This document shows positions 38,668-47,143 of a DNA stretch of 64,000 nt, in pieces. Source of the DNA: Mycobacterium sp. GA-2829 (GTDB lineage: Bacteria > Actinomycetota > Actinomycetes > Mycobacteriales > Mycobacteriaceae); contig NZ_LQIT01000022.1 of assembly GCF_001499965.1 (NCBI RefSeq), forward strand, positions 1 through 64,000, written 5' to 3'. Each line of letters starts with the position of its first letter. Positions within the stretch are counted from its first letter, which is position 1. The position numbers were made by a program, and so were the translations under genes. A model generated the notes under the pieces. The model did no database searches, was not told the origin of the DNA, and saw only the letters and a list, made by a program, of their open reading frames with translations.

Positions 38668-40560
38668 ATGACCGTGACCGCCGACGCGCCGCTCGAGACG
38701 GCGCCCGCCGCGTCCGACTCCCGTCCGCGCTGGGTACGTCCCGCGCTGCTGGCCCTGCTGGCCGCCACCGCCGTGCTCTACCTGTGGGGGCTGGGCGCCT
38801 CCGGGTGGGCCAACGAGTACTACGCGGCCGCGGTCCAGGCCGGCACCAGGAACTGGACGGCGTGGCTGTTCGGTTCGCTGGACCCGGGCAACTCGATCAC
38901 GGTCGACAAACCCCCGGCGTCGCTGTGGCTGATGGTGTTGTCGGCCCGACTGTTCGGGTTCAGCGCGTTCACCATGCTGCTGCCGCAGGCGCTGATGGGC
39001 GTGGCCTCGGTCGGGGTGCTGTTCGCCGCGGTGCGACGGGTGAGCGGTCCGGCGGCCGGGCTGATCGCCGGTGCGGTGCTGGCCGGGATGCCGGTGGCGG
39101 CGTTGATGTTCCGGTTCAACAACCCCGACGCCCTGCTGGTGCTGCTGCTCGTCGTCGCCGCCTACGCGATGGTGCGGGCGATCGAGACCGCGAGCACCCG
39201 CTGGATGGTCCTTGTCGGCTGTGTCCTGGGCTTCGCGTTCCTGACCAAGATGCTGCAGGCGTTCCTGGTCATGCCCGGGCTGGCGCTGGCGTTCCTGGTG
39301 GCCGCACCGGTGGGTTTGTGGCGCCGGATCGCCACGCTGCTGGCCGGTGCGGGGGCGATGGTGGTCTCCGCGGGCTGGTTCTTGGTGCTGGTCGAACTGT
39401 GGCCTGTGGCGTCGCGCCCCTATATCGGCGGGTCGACCGACAACAGCCTGCTGCAGTTGGCGTTGGGCTACAACGGTATTCAGCGCATCGCAGGCGGTGG
39501 CGGACCGGGTGGCGGCCACGGTGGTCCGCCGTCGGGCGGCGGTCCCGGTGACGGTCCGGGACGCGGAGCGAACCTGTTCTTCGGTGGCGAGCCGGGTATT
39601 GGCAGGCTGTTCGGACACTCGATGGGTGTCGAGGCGTCGTGGCTGCTACCCGCCGCGCTGATCGCATTGGCCGCGGGCATCTGGTTCACCCGCCGTGCCG
39701 CGCGCACCGACTCCGTGCGGGCAAGCCTGCTGCTGTGGGGTGGTTGGCTGCTGGTGACCGGTGCGGTGTTCAGCTTCATGGACGGCATCGTGCACCCGTA
39801 CTACACAGTGGCGTTGGTGCCCGCGGTGGCGGCGCTGGTCGGTATCGCGAGCGCCGAGGCGTGGCGGGGGAGAGGGTTCGTGGCGCCGCGGCTGGTGCTG
39901 GCCGCGATGATGGCGGCCACCGGCGTGTGGGCGTTCGTGCTGCTGGGCCGCACGCCGGACTGGGTGCCGTGGCTGCGCTGGGCGGTGCTGGTGCTCGCGG
40001 TGGTGGTCGCCGCGGTGCTCGCCATCGGTGCGCACCGCCTGGGCCGGGCGACGGCGGTCGTCGTGTTCGCCGCCGCTGTCGCCGGGCTGGCCGCACCCAC
40101 CGCGTTCGCGATCTACAACGTCGCGCATCCGTCGGGCGGGCCTGGCACCATGTCGGGCCCGGCGCGCGGGGACGGTTTCGGCGGCATGCCTCCTGGCGGG
40201 ATGCCTGGTCCTTTCGGGCAGCGGGACGACGCCGCCCTGCAGCAGCTCGTCCGCGGTGTCGACAACCGTTGGGCCGCAGCCAGTATCGGCTCGATGGGGT
40301 CGGCGAATCTGCAGTTGCAGACCGGTGCGTCGATCATGGCGATCGGCGGGTTCACCGGGTCGGACGACTCACCGACACTCGCGCAGTTCCAGCAATACGT
40401 CGCCGACGGTGAGGTCCGCTACTTCATTGATGGCGGCCGCGGCGGCCCACCCGGATTCGGCCGCGACGGCGCCGCGCAGCAGATCGCGGCCTGGGTCAAG
40501 GAGCACTACACGCCGCAACAGGTGGGCGGCAGCACGGTGTACGACCTGCAGGCGCGCTGA
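38668..40560 (+). CDS. GT39/ArnT-like polyprenol-dependent membrane glycosyltransferase (copy 2)
   Basis: 630 residues, paralogous to the protein at 35475: the same SGWANEYYAAAVQAG, ITVDKPPASLW, PQALMGVA, and MFRFNNPDALLVLLLV blocks and the same C-terminal small domain (GASIMAIGGFTGSDDSPTLAQFQ). It differs by a longer external Gly/Pro loop (GGGGPGGGHGGPPSGGGPGD) and a Met/Pro/Gly linker (GGMPPGGMPGPFGQ). GAGGA lies 8 bases before ATG 38668. Duplicated acceptor-transferring enzymes around a single donor-making enzyme suggest two acceptors or two sites of modification. Confidence 0.88.
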   Translation: MTVTADAPLETAPAASDSRPRWVRPALLALLAATAVLYLWGLGASGWANEYYAAAVQAGTRNWTAWLFGSLDPGNSITVDKPPASLWLMVLSARLFGFSAFTMLLPQALMGVASVGVLFAAVRRVSGPAAGLIAGAVLAGMPVAALMFRFNNPDALLVLLLVVAAYAMVRAIETASTRWMVLVGCVLGFAFLTKMLQAFLVMPGLALAFLVAAPVGLWRRIATLLAGAGAMVVSAGWFLVLVELWPVASRPYIGGSTDNSLLQLALGYNGIQRIAGGGGPGGGHGGPPSGGGPGDGPGRGANLFFGGEPGIGRLFGHSMGVEASWLLPAALIALAAGIWFTRRAARTDSVRASLLLWGGWLLVTGAVFSFMDGIVHPYYTVALVPAVAALVGIASAEAWRGRGFVAPRLVLAAMMAATGVWAFVLLGRTPDWVPWLRWAVLVLAVVVAAVLAIGAHRLGRATAVVVFAAAVAGLAAPTAFAIYNVAHPSGGPGTMSGPARGDGFGGMPPGGMPGPFGQRDDAALQQLVRGVDNRWAAASIGSMGSANLQLQTGASIMAIGGFTGSDDSPTLAQFQQYVADGEVRYFIDGGRGGPPGFGRDGAAQQIAAWVKEHYTPQQVGGSTVYDLQAR

Positions 40561-40626
40561 TCACGCCATCCGATCTGCCTGATTTTCACCGGTGTGCCGG
40601 TGCGCGCGGGCTGCTATTTTCACGCC

Positions 40627-41118
40627 ATGTCGGTGACCGATGACTACCTGAAGAACAACGAGGAATACGCGAAGACGTTCAGCGGCCCGTTGCCGCTGCC
40701 GCCGAGTAAGCACGTCGCGGTGGTCGCGTGCATGGACGCCCGGCTCGACGTGTACCGGATCCTGGGCCTGGGCGACGGCGAGGCACACGTCATCCGCAAC
40801 GCAGGCGGTGTCGTCACCGACGACGAGATCCGCTCGCTGGCGATCAGTCAGCGGCTGTTGGGGACCAAGGAGATCATCCTGATCCACCACACCGACTGCG
40901 GCATGCTGACGTTCACCGACGACGAATTCAAGAAGTCGATCCAGGACGAGACCGGTATCAAACCGGAGTGGGCGGCGGAAGCCTTCAGCGACCTGGAAGA
41001 GGATGTGCGCCAATCGATCCGGCGCATCGAGGCCAGCCCGTTCGTCACCAAGCACGAGTCGGTGCGCGGGTTCGTGTTCGACGTCGCGACGGGCCGGCTC
41101 ACCGAGGTGACGCTCTAG
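40627..41118 (+). CDS. canA: Beta-class carbonic anhydrase CanA
   Basis: 163 residues. Zinc ligands Cys35, His88 and Cys91 and the Asp37/Arg39 dyad (ACMDARLD) match the beta-carbonic anhydrase Rv1284. It interconverts CO2 and bicarbonate in the cytosol and is linked to growth at low CO2. ATG 40627 follows TATTTT (40615-40620) by 6 bases, so the mRNA is probably leaderless or nearly so. In M. tuberculosis the next gene is cysD; here a 13E12-type gene lies between. Confidence 0.94.
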   Translation: MSVTDDYLKNNEEYAKTFSGPLPLPPSKHVAVVACMDARLDVYRILGLGDGEAHVIRNAGGVVTDDEIRSLAISQRLLGTKEIILIHHTDCGMLTFTDDEFKKSIQDETGIKPEWAAEAFSDLEEDVRQSIRRIEASPFVTKHESVRGFVFDVATGRLTEVTL

Positions 41119-41140
41119 CGTTCCTCGTTCGCTCGGAGTC

Positions 41141-42811
41141 TTAGAAGGGTGGCGGGTCGTCGCCGTGGTCGAGCGGGTCTGGTGGTGGATGCTCGGGTTT
41201 GGCCGTTGCTTGTTTGGCCGTTGCTTGTCGGGCCGACGCTCGTTGCGCGGCGTTGTGGGCGCGTTCGGCGGCGATACGCGCGGCGTTGTCAGCGGCGCGA
41301 GTGCGTCGTCGTTTGGGCATTTTGGCGATGCGGTCGGTTTCCGGCGGCGGTTGGGCCGGTGGCGGCAACTCGGCGGTGGTGGTGTCCCAGGCGGGGAAGA
41401 ACAGGCGGCTGCCGGGCGCGGTGGTGTAGCGCTGTCCGGCTGGGGTGGTCCAGACGATCGTGCCGTCGGGTGATTGTTCTTCCCGCCAGCCGTGGTCGAA
41501 AGTCTTGCCGAGGTGGTGGGTGCGGCATTTGCAGTGCAGATTCGAGGCGTGAGTCGGTCCGTAGGGCCACGGGATGACATGGTCGATATCGCAGCGTTCA
41601 GCGGGAACGGTGCAGCCCGGGAAGCGGCAGAACAGGTCACGGGCGCGCACGAAGGCGGCCAGTTTGGCCGACGGCCGGTAGTGCGGTTCGGGATCCGGGC
41701 CGGGCAGCCACAAGGGTTTGATCGTCGCCCCGCCGCGGATCGCCTCGGCCAACGCCGCGATCGGCAAGATCTTCGCCCCCGGCGACAACGCCACGCCGCA
41801 ATCCCGCGGGCACGGCTCGGGATTCGGCACGTCCGGCGCGGACTCAGGTCCTTCGTGCGGCTCGGGGTCGCTCTCCACCTTCGGCTCAGGGTTCGGCTCT
41901 GCCTGCGCCTGCGCCTGCGCCTGCTCCTGCTTCTGCGGCTCGGGATCGGGTTGTTCGTCCGCGTGCGGTTGTTGTTGTCGGTCTTCGTCGGCGATCAGCT
42001 TCTGGGCGGCTGCGATTGCGGCGGGGTCGGCGATGACGGAGACGGTCACCTTCGACTTGGGTGGCGGGGTTGCGGTGCAGTCGGGGGAGCCGCACCGGCA
42101 GGGTAGGTGGTCCTGGCCTTGGATGATGGCGCCCATGGCACACGAGCGCCGCTCGCCCATGGTGCGGGGGTCACCCTTGCAGATTCCGTTGAGCATCGCG
42201 GCGATCCGCGCCGACAACACTGCGGCGTCACAGCCCAGAAGTCGGCCCCATACGGTGACCAGTTCGTCGGGGTCGTCATGGGCCCCGATCCGGAAGTCGC
42301 GGGTCTTGACGGCGTCTTGGGCTCGGGTGACCGCGTCCGGGTCGAAGCGGGTGATCAGCGCGTCGATGGCCCGCACCAACGCCGCATCCGACAGCGACCC
42401 CCACCGCAGCGCCTTGTCGGCCAGTGCGGCGTCGAGGAGGGCCAGCGCCTGCCAGTCCTCGACGAGGCGGGTGCGCCATGTGATTTCGGAGATCAGCCGG
42501 AAGCTGAGCCGGCCCTGTAGATACCGCTCCGCGACCGTGGGCAGCCGGTCGCGCAGCGCGACCGCGATCCGCATCTGCCCGGAGGCTCGTTTGTGCCCCA
42601 CGCTCAACACCGCGCCGACCTCCGTGGCCGTCGCCGCCCAGGAGTCATAGGCCCACCGGTCACGCGCTTCGTCGTAGGTCACCGACATATGCGCCAGCTG
42701 GGCGATCGCGGCCATCTTGCGCGCCCCGGCCTCGGCTTCTTCACGCGCGGCCTGCCCGATCGCAGCGATCACCGCGGACTCATCCAGCTCCGCGAACACC
42801 GTACCGAACAT
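41141..42811 (-). CDS. 13E12-type DUF222/HNH endonuclease-domain protein
   Basis: 556 residues of the multi-copy mycobacterial 13E12 family. The DUF222 helical domain covers about 1-250 (ARKMAAIAQLAHMSV, LSFRLISEITWRTRLV). A linker of Gln/Ala/Glu/Pro repeats (QAQAQAQAEPNPEPK) lies near 280-330, then the HNH nuclease domain near 395-440 (CRFPGC, CDIDHVIPW, HCKCRTHH) with the zinc Cys and catalytic His intact. The C-terminus is Ala/Arg/Lys/Pro-rich. Members of this family are scattered repeats and known phage attachment targets in M. tuberculosis. It is intact, on the opposite strand to its neighbours, and separates canA from cysD. Confidence 0.88.
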   Translation of the reverse strand: MFGTVFAELDESAVIAAIGQAAREEAEAGARKMAAIAQLAHMSVTYDEARDRWAYDSWAATATEVGAVLSVGHKRASGQMRIAVALRDRLPTVAERYLQGRLSFRLISEITWRTRLVEDWQALALLDAALADKALRWGSLSDAALVRAIDALITRFDPDAVTRAQDAVKTRDFRIGAHDDPDELVTVWGRLLGCDAAVLSARIAAMLNGICKGDPRTMGERRSCAMGAIIQGQDHLPCRCGSPDCTATPPPKSKVTVSVIADPAAIAAAQKLIADEDRQQQPHADEQPDPEPQKQEQAQAQAQAEPNPEPKVESDPEPHEGPESAPDVPNPEPCPRDCGVALSPGAKILPIAALAEAIRGGATIKPLWLPGPDPEPHYRPSAKLAAFVRARDLFCRFPGCTVPAERCDIDHVIPWPYGPTHASNLHCKCRTHHLGKTFDHGWREEQSPDGTIVWTTPAGQRYTTAPGSRLFFPAWDTTTAELPPPAQPPPETDRIAKMPKRRRTRAADNAARIAAERAHNAAQRASARQATAKQATAKPEHPPPDPLDHGDDPPPF

Positions 42812-42870
42812 ACGTGCGACTTTACCGAGGCCCACTGACAAGCCGATGAACCGATGGACGCTGGATCGCC

Positions 42871-42919
42871 TTGACACCGGTCTGATCACGCCGGTAATTT
42901 CCGGTAATCTGCGTAATCT
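42871..42919 (+). promoter_or_regulatory. cysD promoter with overlapping 10-bp tandem repeats
   Basis: TTGACA (42871-42876) and TAATTT (42895-42900) are spaced by 18 bases, a good housekeeping-sigma promoter. The -10 is part of a tandem repeat: CCGGTAATTT, CCGGTAATCT and GCGTAATCTG follow each other at 42891-42920. Repeats placed over the -10 suit a repressor site; the Rrf2 regulator encoded at 47144 is one candidate. An AAAGAGG SD at 42938-42944 precedes ATG 42951. Confidence 0.65.
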
Positions 42920-42950
42920 GGCAAGATCGACCAACTTAAAGAGGTAAGCG

Positions 42951-43880
42951 ATGACAGCCGCTCAGGTCGCCGCACCGGAGCCGGGCCAGTACGAGCTGAG
43001 CCATCTGCGCTCGCTGGAGGCCGAGGCCATCCACATCATCCGCGAGGTCGCCGCCGAGTTCGAACGCCCGGTGCTGCTGTTCTCCGGCGGTAAGGACTCG
43101 ATCGTCATGCTGCACCTGGCGATCAAAGCCTTCGCCCCGGCGCGGCTGCCGTTCCCGGTCATGCACGTCGACACTGGCCACAACTTCGACGAGGTCATCG
43201 AAACCCGCGACCGGCTGGTCGCCGAGAACGGCGTCCGCCTCGTCATCGCCTCGGTGCAGGAAGACATCGACGCAGGCCGCGTGGTCGACAACGGCCCGTC
43301 GCGCAACCCGCTGCAGACCGTCACTCTGCTGCGCGCCATTCGGGAGAACCGCTTCGACGCGGCCTTCGGCGGAGCGCGCCGCGACGAGGAGAAGGCCCGC
43401 GCCAAGGAGCGGGTGTTCAGCTTCCGCGACGAGTTCGGGCAGTGGGATCCGAAGGCGCAGCGGCCGGAGCTGTGGAACATCTACAACGGCCGCCACCGCA
43501 AGGGTGAGCACATCCGGGTGTTCCCGCTGTCCAACTGGACCGAGTACGACATCTGGGCCTACATCGGCGCCGAGGGCATCACGCTGCCCGCCATCTACTA
43601 CGCGCACACCCGCCCGGTGTTCCAGCGCGACGGCATGCTGCTCGCGGTGCATCCGTTCATGGCGCCGCGCGACGGGGAAGAGGTCTTCGAGACCAGCGTG
43701 CGGTTCCGCACCGTCGGCGACGTCACCTGCACCGGCTGCGTCGAATCGACCGCGTCGACCGTCGACGAGATCATCGCCGAGACCGCGGTGTCGCGGCTGA
43801 CCGAACGCGGCGCGACCCGCGCCGACGACCGCATCTCCGAGGCGGGGATGGAAGACCGTAAGCGCGAGGGGTACTTCTGA
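42951..43880 (+). CDS. cysD: Sulfate adenylyltransferase subunit 2 (CysD)
   Basis: 309 residues of the PAPS-reductase/N-type ATP pyrophosphatase fold. The PP-loop is LLFSGGKDSIVM near residue 44, with HVDTGHNFDE, the FGGARRDEEKARAKERVFSFRD block and VGDVTCTGCVES typical of CysD. With CysN it converts sulfate and ATP to adenosine 5'-phosphosulfate in the cytosol. It is the first gene of the sulfate-activation operon, and cysNC begins 1 base after its stop. Confidence 0.95.
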   Translation: MTAAQVAAPEPGQYELSHLRSLEAEAIHIIREVAAEFERPVLLFSGGKDSIVMLHLAIKAFAPARLPFPVMHVDTGHNFDEVIETRDRLVAENGVRLVIASVQEDIDAGRVVDNGPSRNPLQTVTLLRAIRENRFDAAFGGARRDEEKARAKERVFSFRDEFGQWDPKAQRPELWNIYNGRHRKGEHIRVFPLSNWTEYDIWAYIGAEGITLPAIYYAHTRPVFQRDGMLLAVHPFMAPRDGEEVFETSVRFRTVGDVTCTGCVESTASTVDEIIAETAVSRLTERGATRADDRISEAGMEDRKREGYF

Positions 43881-43881
43881 C

Positions 43882-45732
43882 ATGACGACGCTTCTGCGCA
43901 TCGCCACCGCCGGATCGGTCGACGACGGCAAGTCCACCCTGATCGGCCGGCTGCTGTACGACAGCAAGGCCGTGATGGAGGATCAGCTTGCCGCCGTCGA
44001 GCGCACCTCCAAGGAACGCGGGAACGACTACACCGACCTCGCCCTGGTCACCGACGGGCTGCGCTCCGAGCGCGAACAGGGCATCACGATCGACGTCGCC
44101 TACCGCTACTTCGCCACGGCAAAGCGGAAATTCATCATCGCCGACACCCCGGGCCACATCCAGTACACCCGCAACATGGTGACCGGCACGTCGACCGCAC
44201 AGCTGGCGATCGTGCTCGTCGACGCCCGCCACGGATTGCTCGAACAGTCCCGGCGCCACGCGTTCCTGGCGTCGTTGCTCGGTGTCCAGCACATCGTGCT
44301 GGCGGTCAACAAGATGGACCTGATCGACTGGAATCAGGAGAAGTTCAACGACATTCGCGACGAGTTCCACGCGTTCGCCGCACGCCTGGACATCCACGAC
44401 GTCACCACGATCCCGATGTCGGCGCTGCAGGGCGACAACGTCGTCACGAAATCCGACAAGACCCCGTGGTACGACGGACCCGCGCTCCTGAGCCACCTCG
44501 AAGAGGTCTACATCGCCGGTGACCGCAACCTGACCGACGTCCGGTTCCCGGTGCAGTACGTGATCCGGCCGCAGACCCGCGACCACGCCGACCACCGCAG
44601 CTACGCCGGTACCGTCGCCAGTGGCGTGATGCGGGTCGGGGACGAGATCGTCGTGCTGCCCAGCGGCAAGACCAGCAGCATCACCGCGATCGACTCGCCG
44701 ACCGGTCCGGTCACCGAGGCGTTCCCGCCGATGGCGGTGTCGGTCAGCCTCGCCGACGACATCGACATCTCCCGCGGCGATGTGATCGCCCGGGTGAGCA
44801 ACCAGCCGCACGTGAGCAACGAGTTCGACGCGACGGTGTGCTGGATGGCCGACGCCAGTGCGCTCGAACCCGGCCGCGAGTACCTCATCAAGCACACCAC
44901 CCGGGTGACCCGCGTGCGGGTGGCGGCGCTGGACTACCGCCTCGACGTCAACACGCTGCACCGCGACAAGTCGGCCACCGCGCTCAAACTCAACGAGCTC
45001 GGGCGCGTCACGCTGCGCACCCAGCAGCCGCTGCTGCTCGACGAGTACTCGCGCAACGCCGCGACCGGGTCGTTCATCCTCATCGACCCCGACACCAACG
45101 GCACCGTCGCCGCGGGCATGGTCCGCGACACCACGCCGGTGGCCAACCGCAGCGCCACCCCGAACACGGTGCGCCATCAGTCGCTGGTCAGCGCCCAGGA
45201 CCGCCTGTCGAAGGGCCGCACCGTGTGGTTCACCGGCCTGTCCGGGTCGGGCAAGTCGTCGGTGGCGATGCGCGTCGAACAGAAGCTGCTCGAACGCGGT
45301 TGTCCGGCATACGTTCTCGACGGGGACAACCTGCGGCACGGGCTCAACGCCGACCTCGGCTTCTCGATGGCCGACCGGGCCGAGAACCTGCGGCGCCTGG
45401 CCCACATCGCGACGCTGATGGCCGATTCCGGGATGACCGTGCTGGTGCCTGCGATCAGCCCGCTGGTCGAACACCGCGAACTGGCTCGCGCCGTGCACAC
45501 CGACCAGGGCTACGACTTCTTCGAGGTGTTCTGCGACACCCCGCTGGAGGACTGCGAACGGCGGGATCCCAAGGGCCTCTACGCCAAGGCCCGCGCGGGG
45601 GAGATCACCCACTTCACCGGTATCGACAGCCCGTACCAGCGGCCGAAGAACCCGGACCTGCGGCTCACGCCCGATCGAGACGTCGACGCACTGGCTCAGC
45701 AGGTCATCGACATGCTCGACGGCGCCCGGTGA
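43882..45732 (+). CDS. cysN: Bifunctional sulfate adenylyltransferase GTPase/APS kinase (CysNC)
   Basis: 616 residues. Residues 1-430 are the EF-Tu-like CysN GTPase: GSVDDGKSTLIGRLLYD (G1), DTPGHIQYTRNM (G3) and VNKMDLIDW (G4). Residues 440-616 are APS kinase (CysC) with P-loop GLSGSGKSS and DGDNLRHGLNADLGFSMADR. The fusion is the normal mycobacterial arrangement and yields PAPS directly from sulfate, with GTP hydrolysis driving the first step. The stop overlaps cysQ (GTGA). Confidence 0.95.
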   Translation: MTTLLRIATAGSVDDGKSTLIGRLLYDSKAVMEDQLAAVERTSKERGNDYTDLALVTDGLRSEREQGITIDVAYRYFATAKRKFIIADTPGHIQYTRNMVTGTSTAQLAIVLVDARHGLLEQSRRHAFLASLLGVQHIVLAVNKMDLIDWNQEKFNDIRDEFHAFAARLDIHDVTTIPMSALQGDNVVTKSDKTPWYDGPALLSHLEEVYIAGDRNLTDVRFPVQYVIRPQTRDHADHRSYAGTVASGVMRVGDEIVVLPSGKTSSITAIDSPTGPVTEAFPPMAVSVSLADDIDISRGDVIARVSNQPHVSNEFDATVCWMADASALEPGREYLIKHTTRVTRVRVAALDYRLDVNTLHRDKSATALKLNELGRVTLRTQQPLLLDEYSRNAATGSFILIDPDTNGTVAAGMVRDTTPVANRSATPNTVRHQSLVSAQDRLSKGRTVWFTGLSGSGKSSVAMRVEQKLLERGCPAYVLDGDNLRHGLNADLGFSMADRAENLRRLAHIATLMADSGMTVLVPAISPLVEHRELARAVHTDQGYDFFEVFCDTPLEDCERRDPKGLYAKARAGEITHFTGIDSPYQRPKNPDLRLTPDRDVDALAQQVIDMLDGAR

Positions 45733-46457
45733 ACGACCACGAACTGGCCGCCCGGTTGGCCACCCGCGCCGGTGATCTGCTGCTCGACGTGCGCGCGGAG
45801 TTCGCCGGCGCGACCGTCGAGGAACGAAAAGCCGCGGGCGACAAGCGGTCCCACGACTTCTTGATGGCCGAGCTCACCGAGCAGCGCCCCGGCGACGCCG
45901 TGCTGTCCGAAGAGGGCGCCGACGACCCCGTCCGGCTGCGGTCTGAGCGGGTGTGGATCGTCGACCCGCTCGACGGCACCCGCGAGTTCTCCGAACTCGG
46001 CCGCGAGGACTGGGCGGTGCACGTGGCGCTGTGGCAGTCCGGTGAACTGGTCGCCGGCGCCGTCGCCCTGCCCGCGCAGAACACCACGCTCGCCACCCCC
46101 GAGGTGGCGCTGCCCCGCCCGCACGACGGGCCGCCGCGGATCGTGGTGTCGCGCACCAGGCCGCCGGCGATCGCGCTCGCGGTGCGCGACGCCCTCGGCG
46201 GCACGCTGGTCGAAATGGGTTCCGCGGGAGCGAAAGTCGCATCCGTCATGCAGGGCTTGTCGGATGTGTACGTGCACGCAGGCGGGCAGTACGAGTGGGA
46301 CTCGGCCGCACCGGTGGCCGTCGCACGCGTCGCCGGCTTGCACACCTCACGCATCGACGGCTCCCCGCTGGTCTACAACCGCGAGGACCCGAGGCTGCCC
46401 GATCTGGTGGTGTGCCGGCCGGAACTGGCCGAGGCGGTACTCGCGGTGACCCGCTGA
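45729..46457 (+). CDS. cysQ: CysQ-like 3'-phosphoadenosine 5'-phosphate phosphatase (inositol monophosphatase fold)
   Basis: 242 residues of the lithium-sensitive phosphatase superfamily. The metal-binding motifs are LSEEGADD and IVDPLDGTREF, and the C-terminal YEWDSAAPVAVARVAGLH is typical. CysQ removes the 3'-phosphate of PAP or PAPS, keeping the sulfate pathway from stalling. GTG 45729 overlaps the cysNC stop, so the two are coupled. In M. tuberculosis cysQ (Rv2131c) is elsewhere, so this copy is either relocated or an extra paralogue. Confidence 0.88.
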   Translation: MNDHELAARLATRAGDLLLDVRAEFAGATVEERKAAGDKRSHDFLMAELTEQRPGDAVLSEEGADDPVRLRSERVWIVDPLDGTREFSELGREDWAVHVALWQSGELVAGAVALPAQNTTLATPEVALPRPHDGPPRIVVSRTRPPAIALAVRDALGGTLVEMGSAGAKVASVMQGLSDVYVHAGGQYEWDSAAPVAVARVAGLHTSRIDGSPLVYNREDPRLPDLVVCRPELAEAVLAVTR

Positions 46458-46471
46458 GTAGGCTCACACTC

Positions 46472-47071
46472 GTGGCGAATCCAACTCTGCGTGTCCTGGC
46501 CGACCTGCCGCAGCAGCCGGTCAACCTGTCCCAGTCGACGCTGGTGCTCATCGACTGCCAGAACACCTACACCCGCGGCGTGATGGAACTCGAAGGCGTG
46601 CAGGCCGCGCTCGAGGAGGCGGCCTCGCTGCTCGACCGGGCCCGCACCGCGGGCATCCCGGTCATCCACATCCAGCACTCCGACGGCCCGGATTCGCTCT
46701 ACGACATCGAGGGGGAGAGCGGTGCGATCGTGCCGCTGGTCGCCCCGCGCGAGGGTGAGCCCGTCATCGTCAAGAACTATCCGAACTCGTTCGTCCAGAC
46801 CGACCTCGACGACCAGCTCAAGGTCGTCGGCGCCTCGAATCTGGTGCTGGCCGGCTTCATGACGCACATGTGCGTGAACTCGACCGCGCGCGGCGCGTTC
46901 AACCTCGGCTACGCGCCGACCGTCGTCGCCGCCGCGACCGCGACGCGCGCGCTGCCCGGGCTGGGCAGCGACGACACCGTGCCCGCGGCGGCGCTGCAGA
47001 CGGCGAGCCTCGCCGCGTTGGCCGATCTGTTCGCGGTGGTGGTCCCCAGCGCGCAGGACATCCCCGACTGA
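46472..47071 (+). CDS. Isochorismatase-family cysteine hydrolase
   Basis: 199 residues. The family catalytic triad is visible as Asp in LVLIDCQNTY, Lys in IVKNYPNSF and Cys in GFMTHMCVNSTAR. Such enzymes hydrolyse amides or related bonds (nicotinamide, N-carbamoyl compounds, isochorismate). GTG 46472 was chosen because TAGGCT (46459-46464) ends 7 bases upstream, indicating a leaderless transcript separate from the cys operon. The substrate is not identifiable. Confidence 0.88.
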   Translation: MANPTLRVLADLPQQPVNLSQSTLVLIDCQNTYTRGVMELEGVQAALEEAASLLDRARTAGIPVIHIQHSDGPDSLYDIEGESGAIVPLVAPREGEPVIVKNYPNSFVQTDLDDQLKVVGASNLVLAGFMTHMCVNSTARGAFNLGYAPTVVAAATATRALPGLGSDDTVPAAALQTASLAALADLFAVVVPSAQDIPD

Positions 47072-47143
47072 AGCTGGATTGTCGGACTCCTCAACGCGGC
47101 TCCTCCGTCGCCGCTTGATCGTCGTCCGACTAGCCTGGCCATC

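Noticed and set aside
41141..42811. Prophage remnant around the 13E12-type gene
   Set aside because: No integrase, phage structural gene or attachment repeats; flanks are syntenic housekeeping genes.
42812..42950. Riboswitch or S-box leader before cysD
   Set aside because: The leader after the likely transcription start is only about 45 bases and has no complex stem set; promoter repeats explain the region better.
43771..45612. 613-residue minus-strand frame opposite cysNC
   Set aside because: cysNC carries all motifs; the opposite frame has none.
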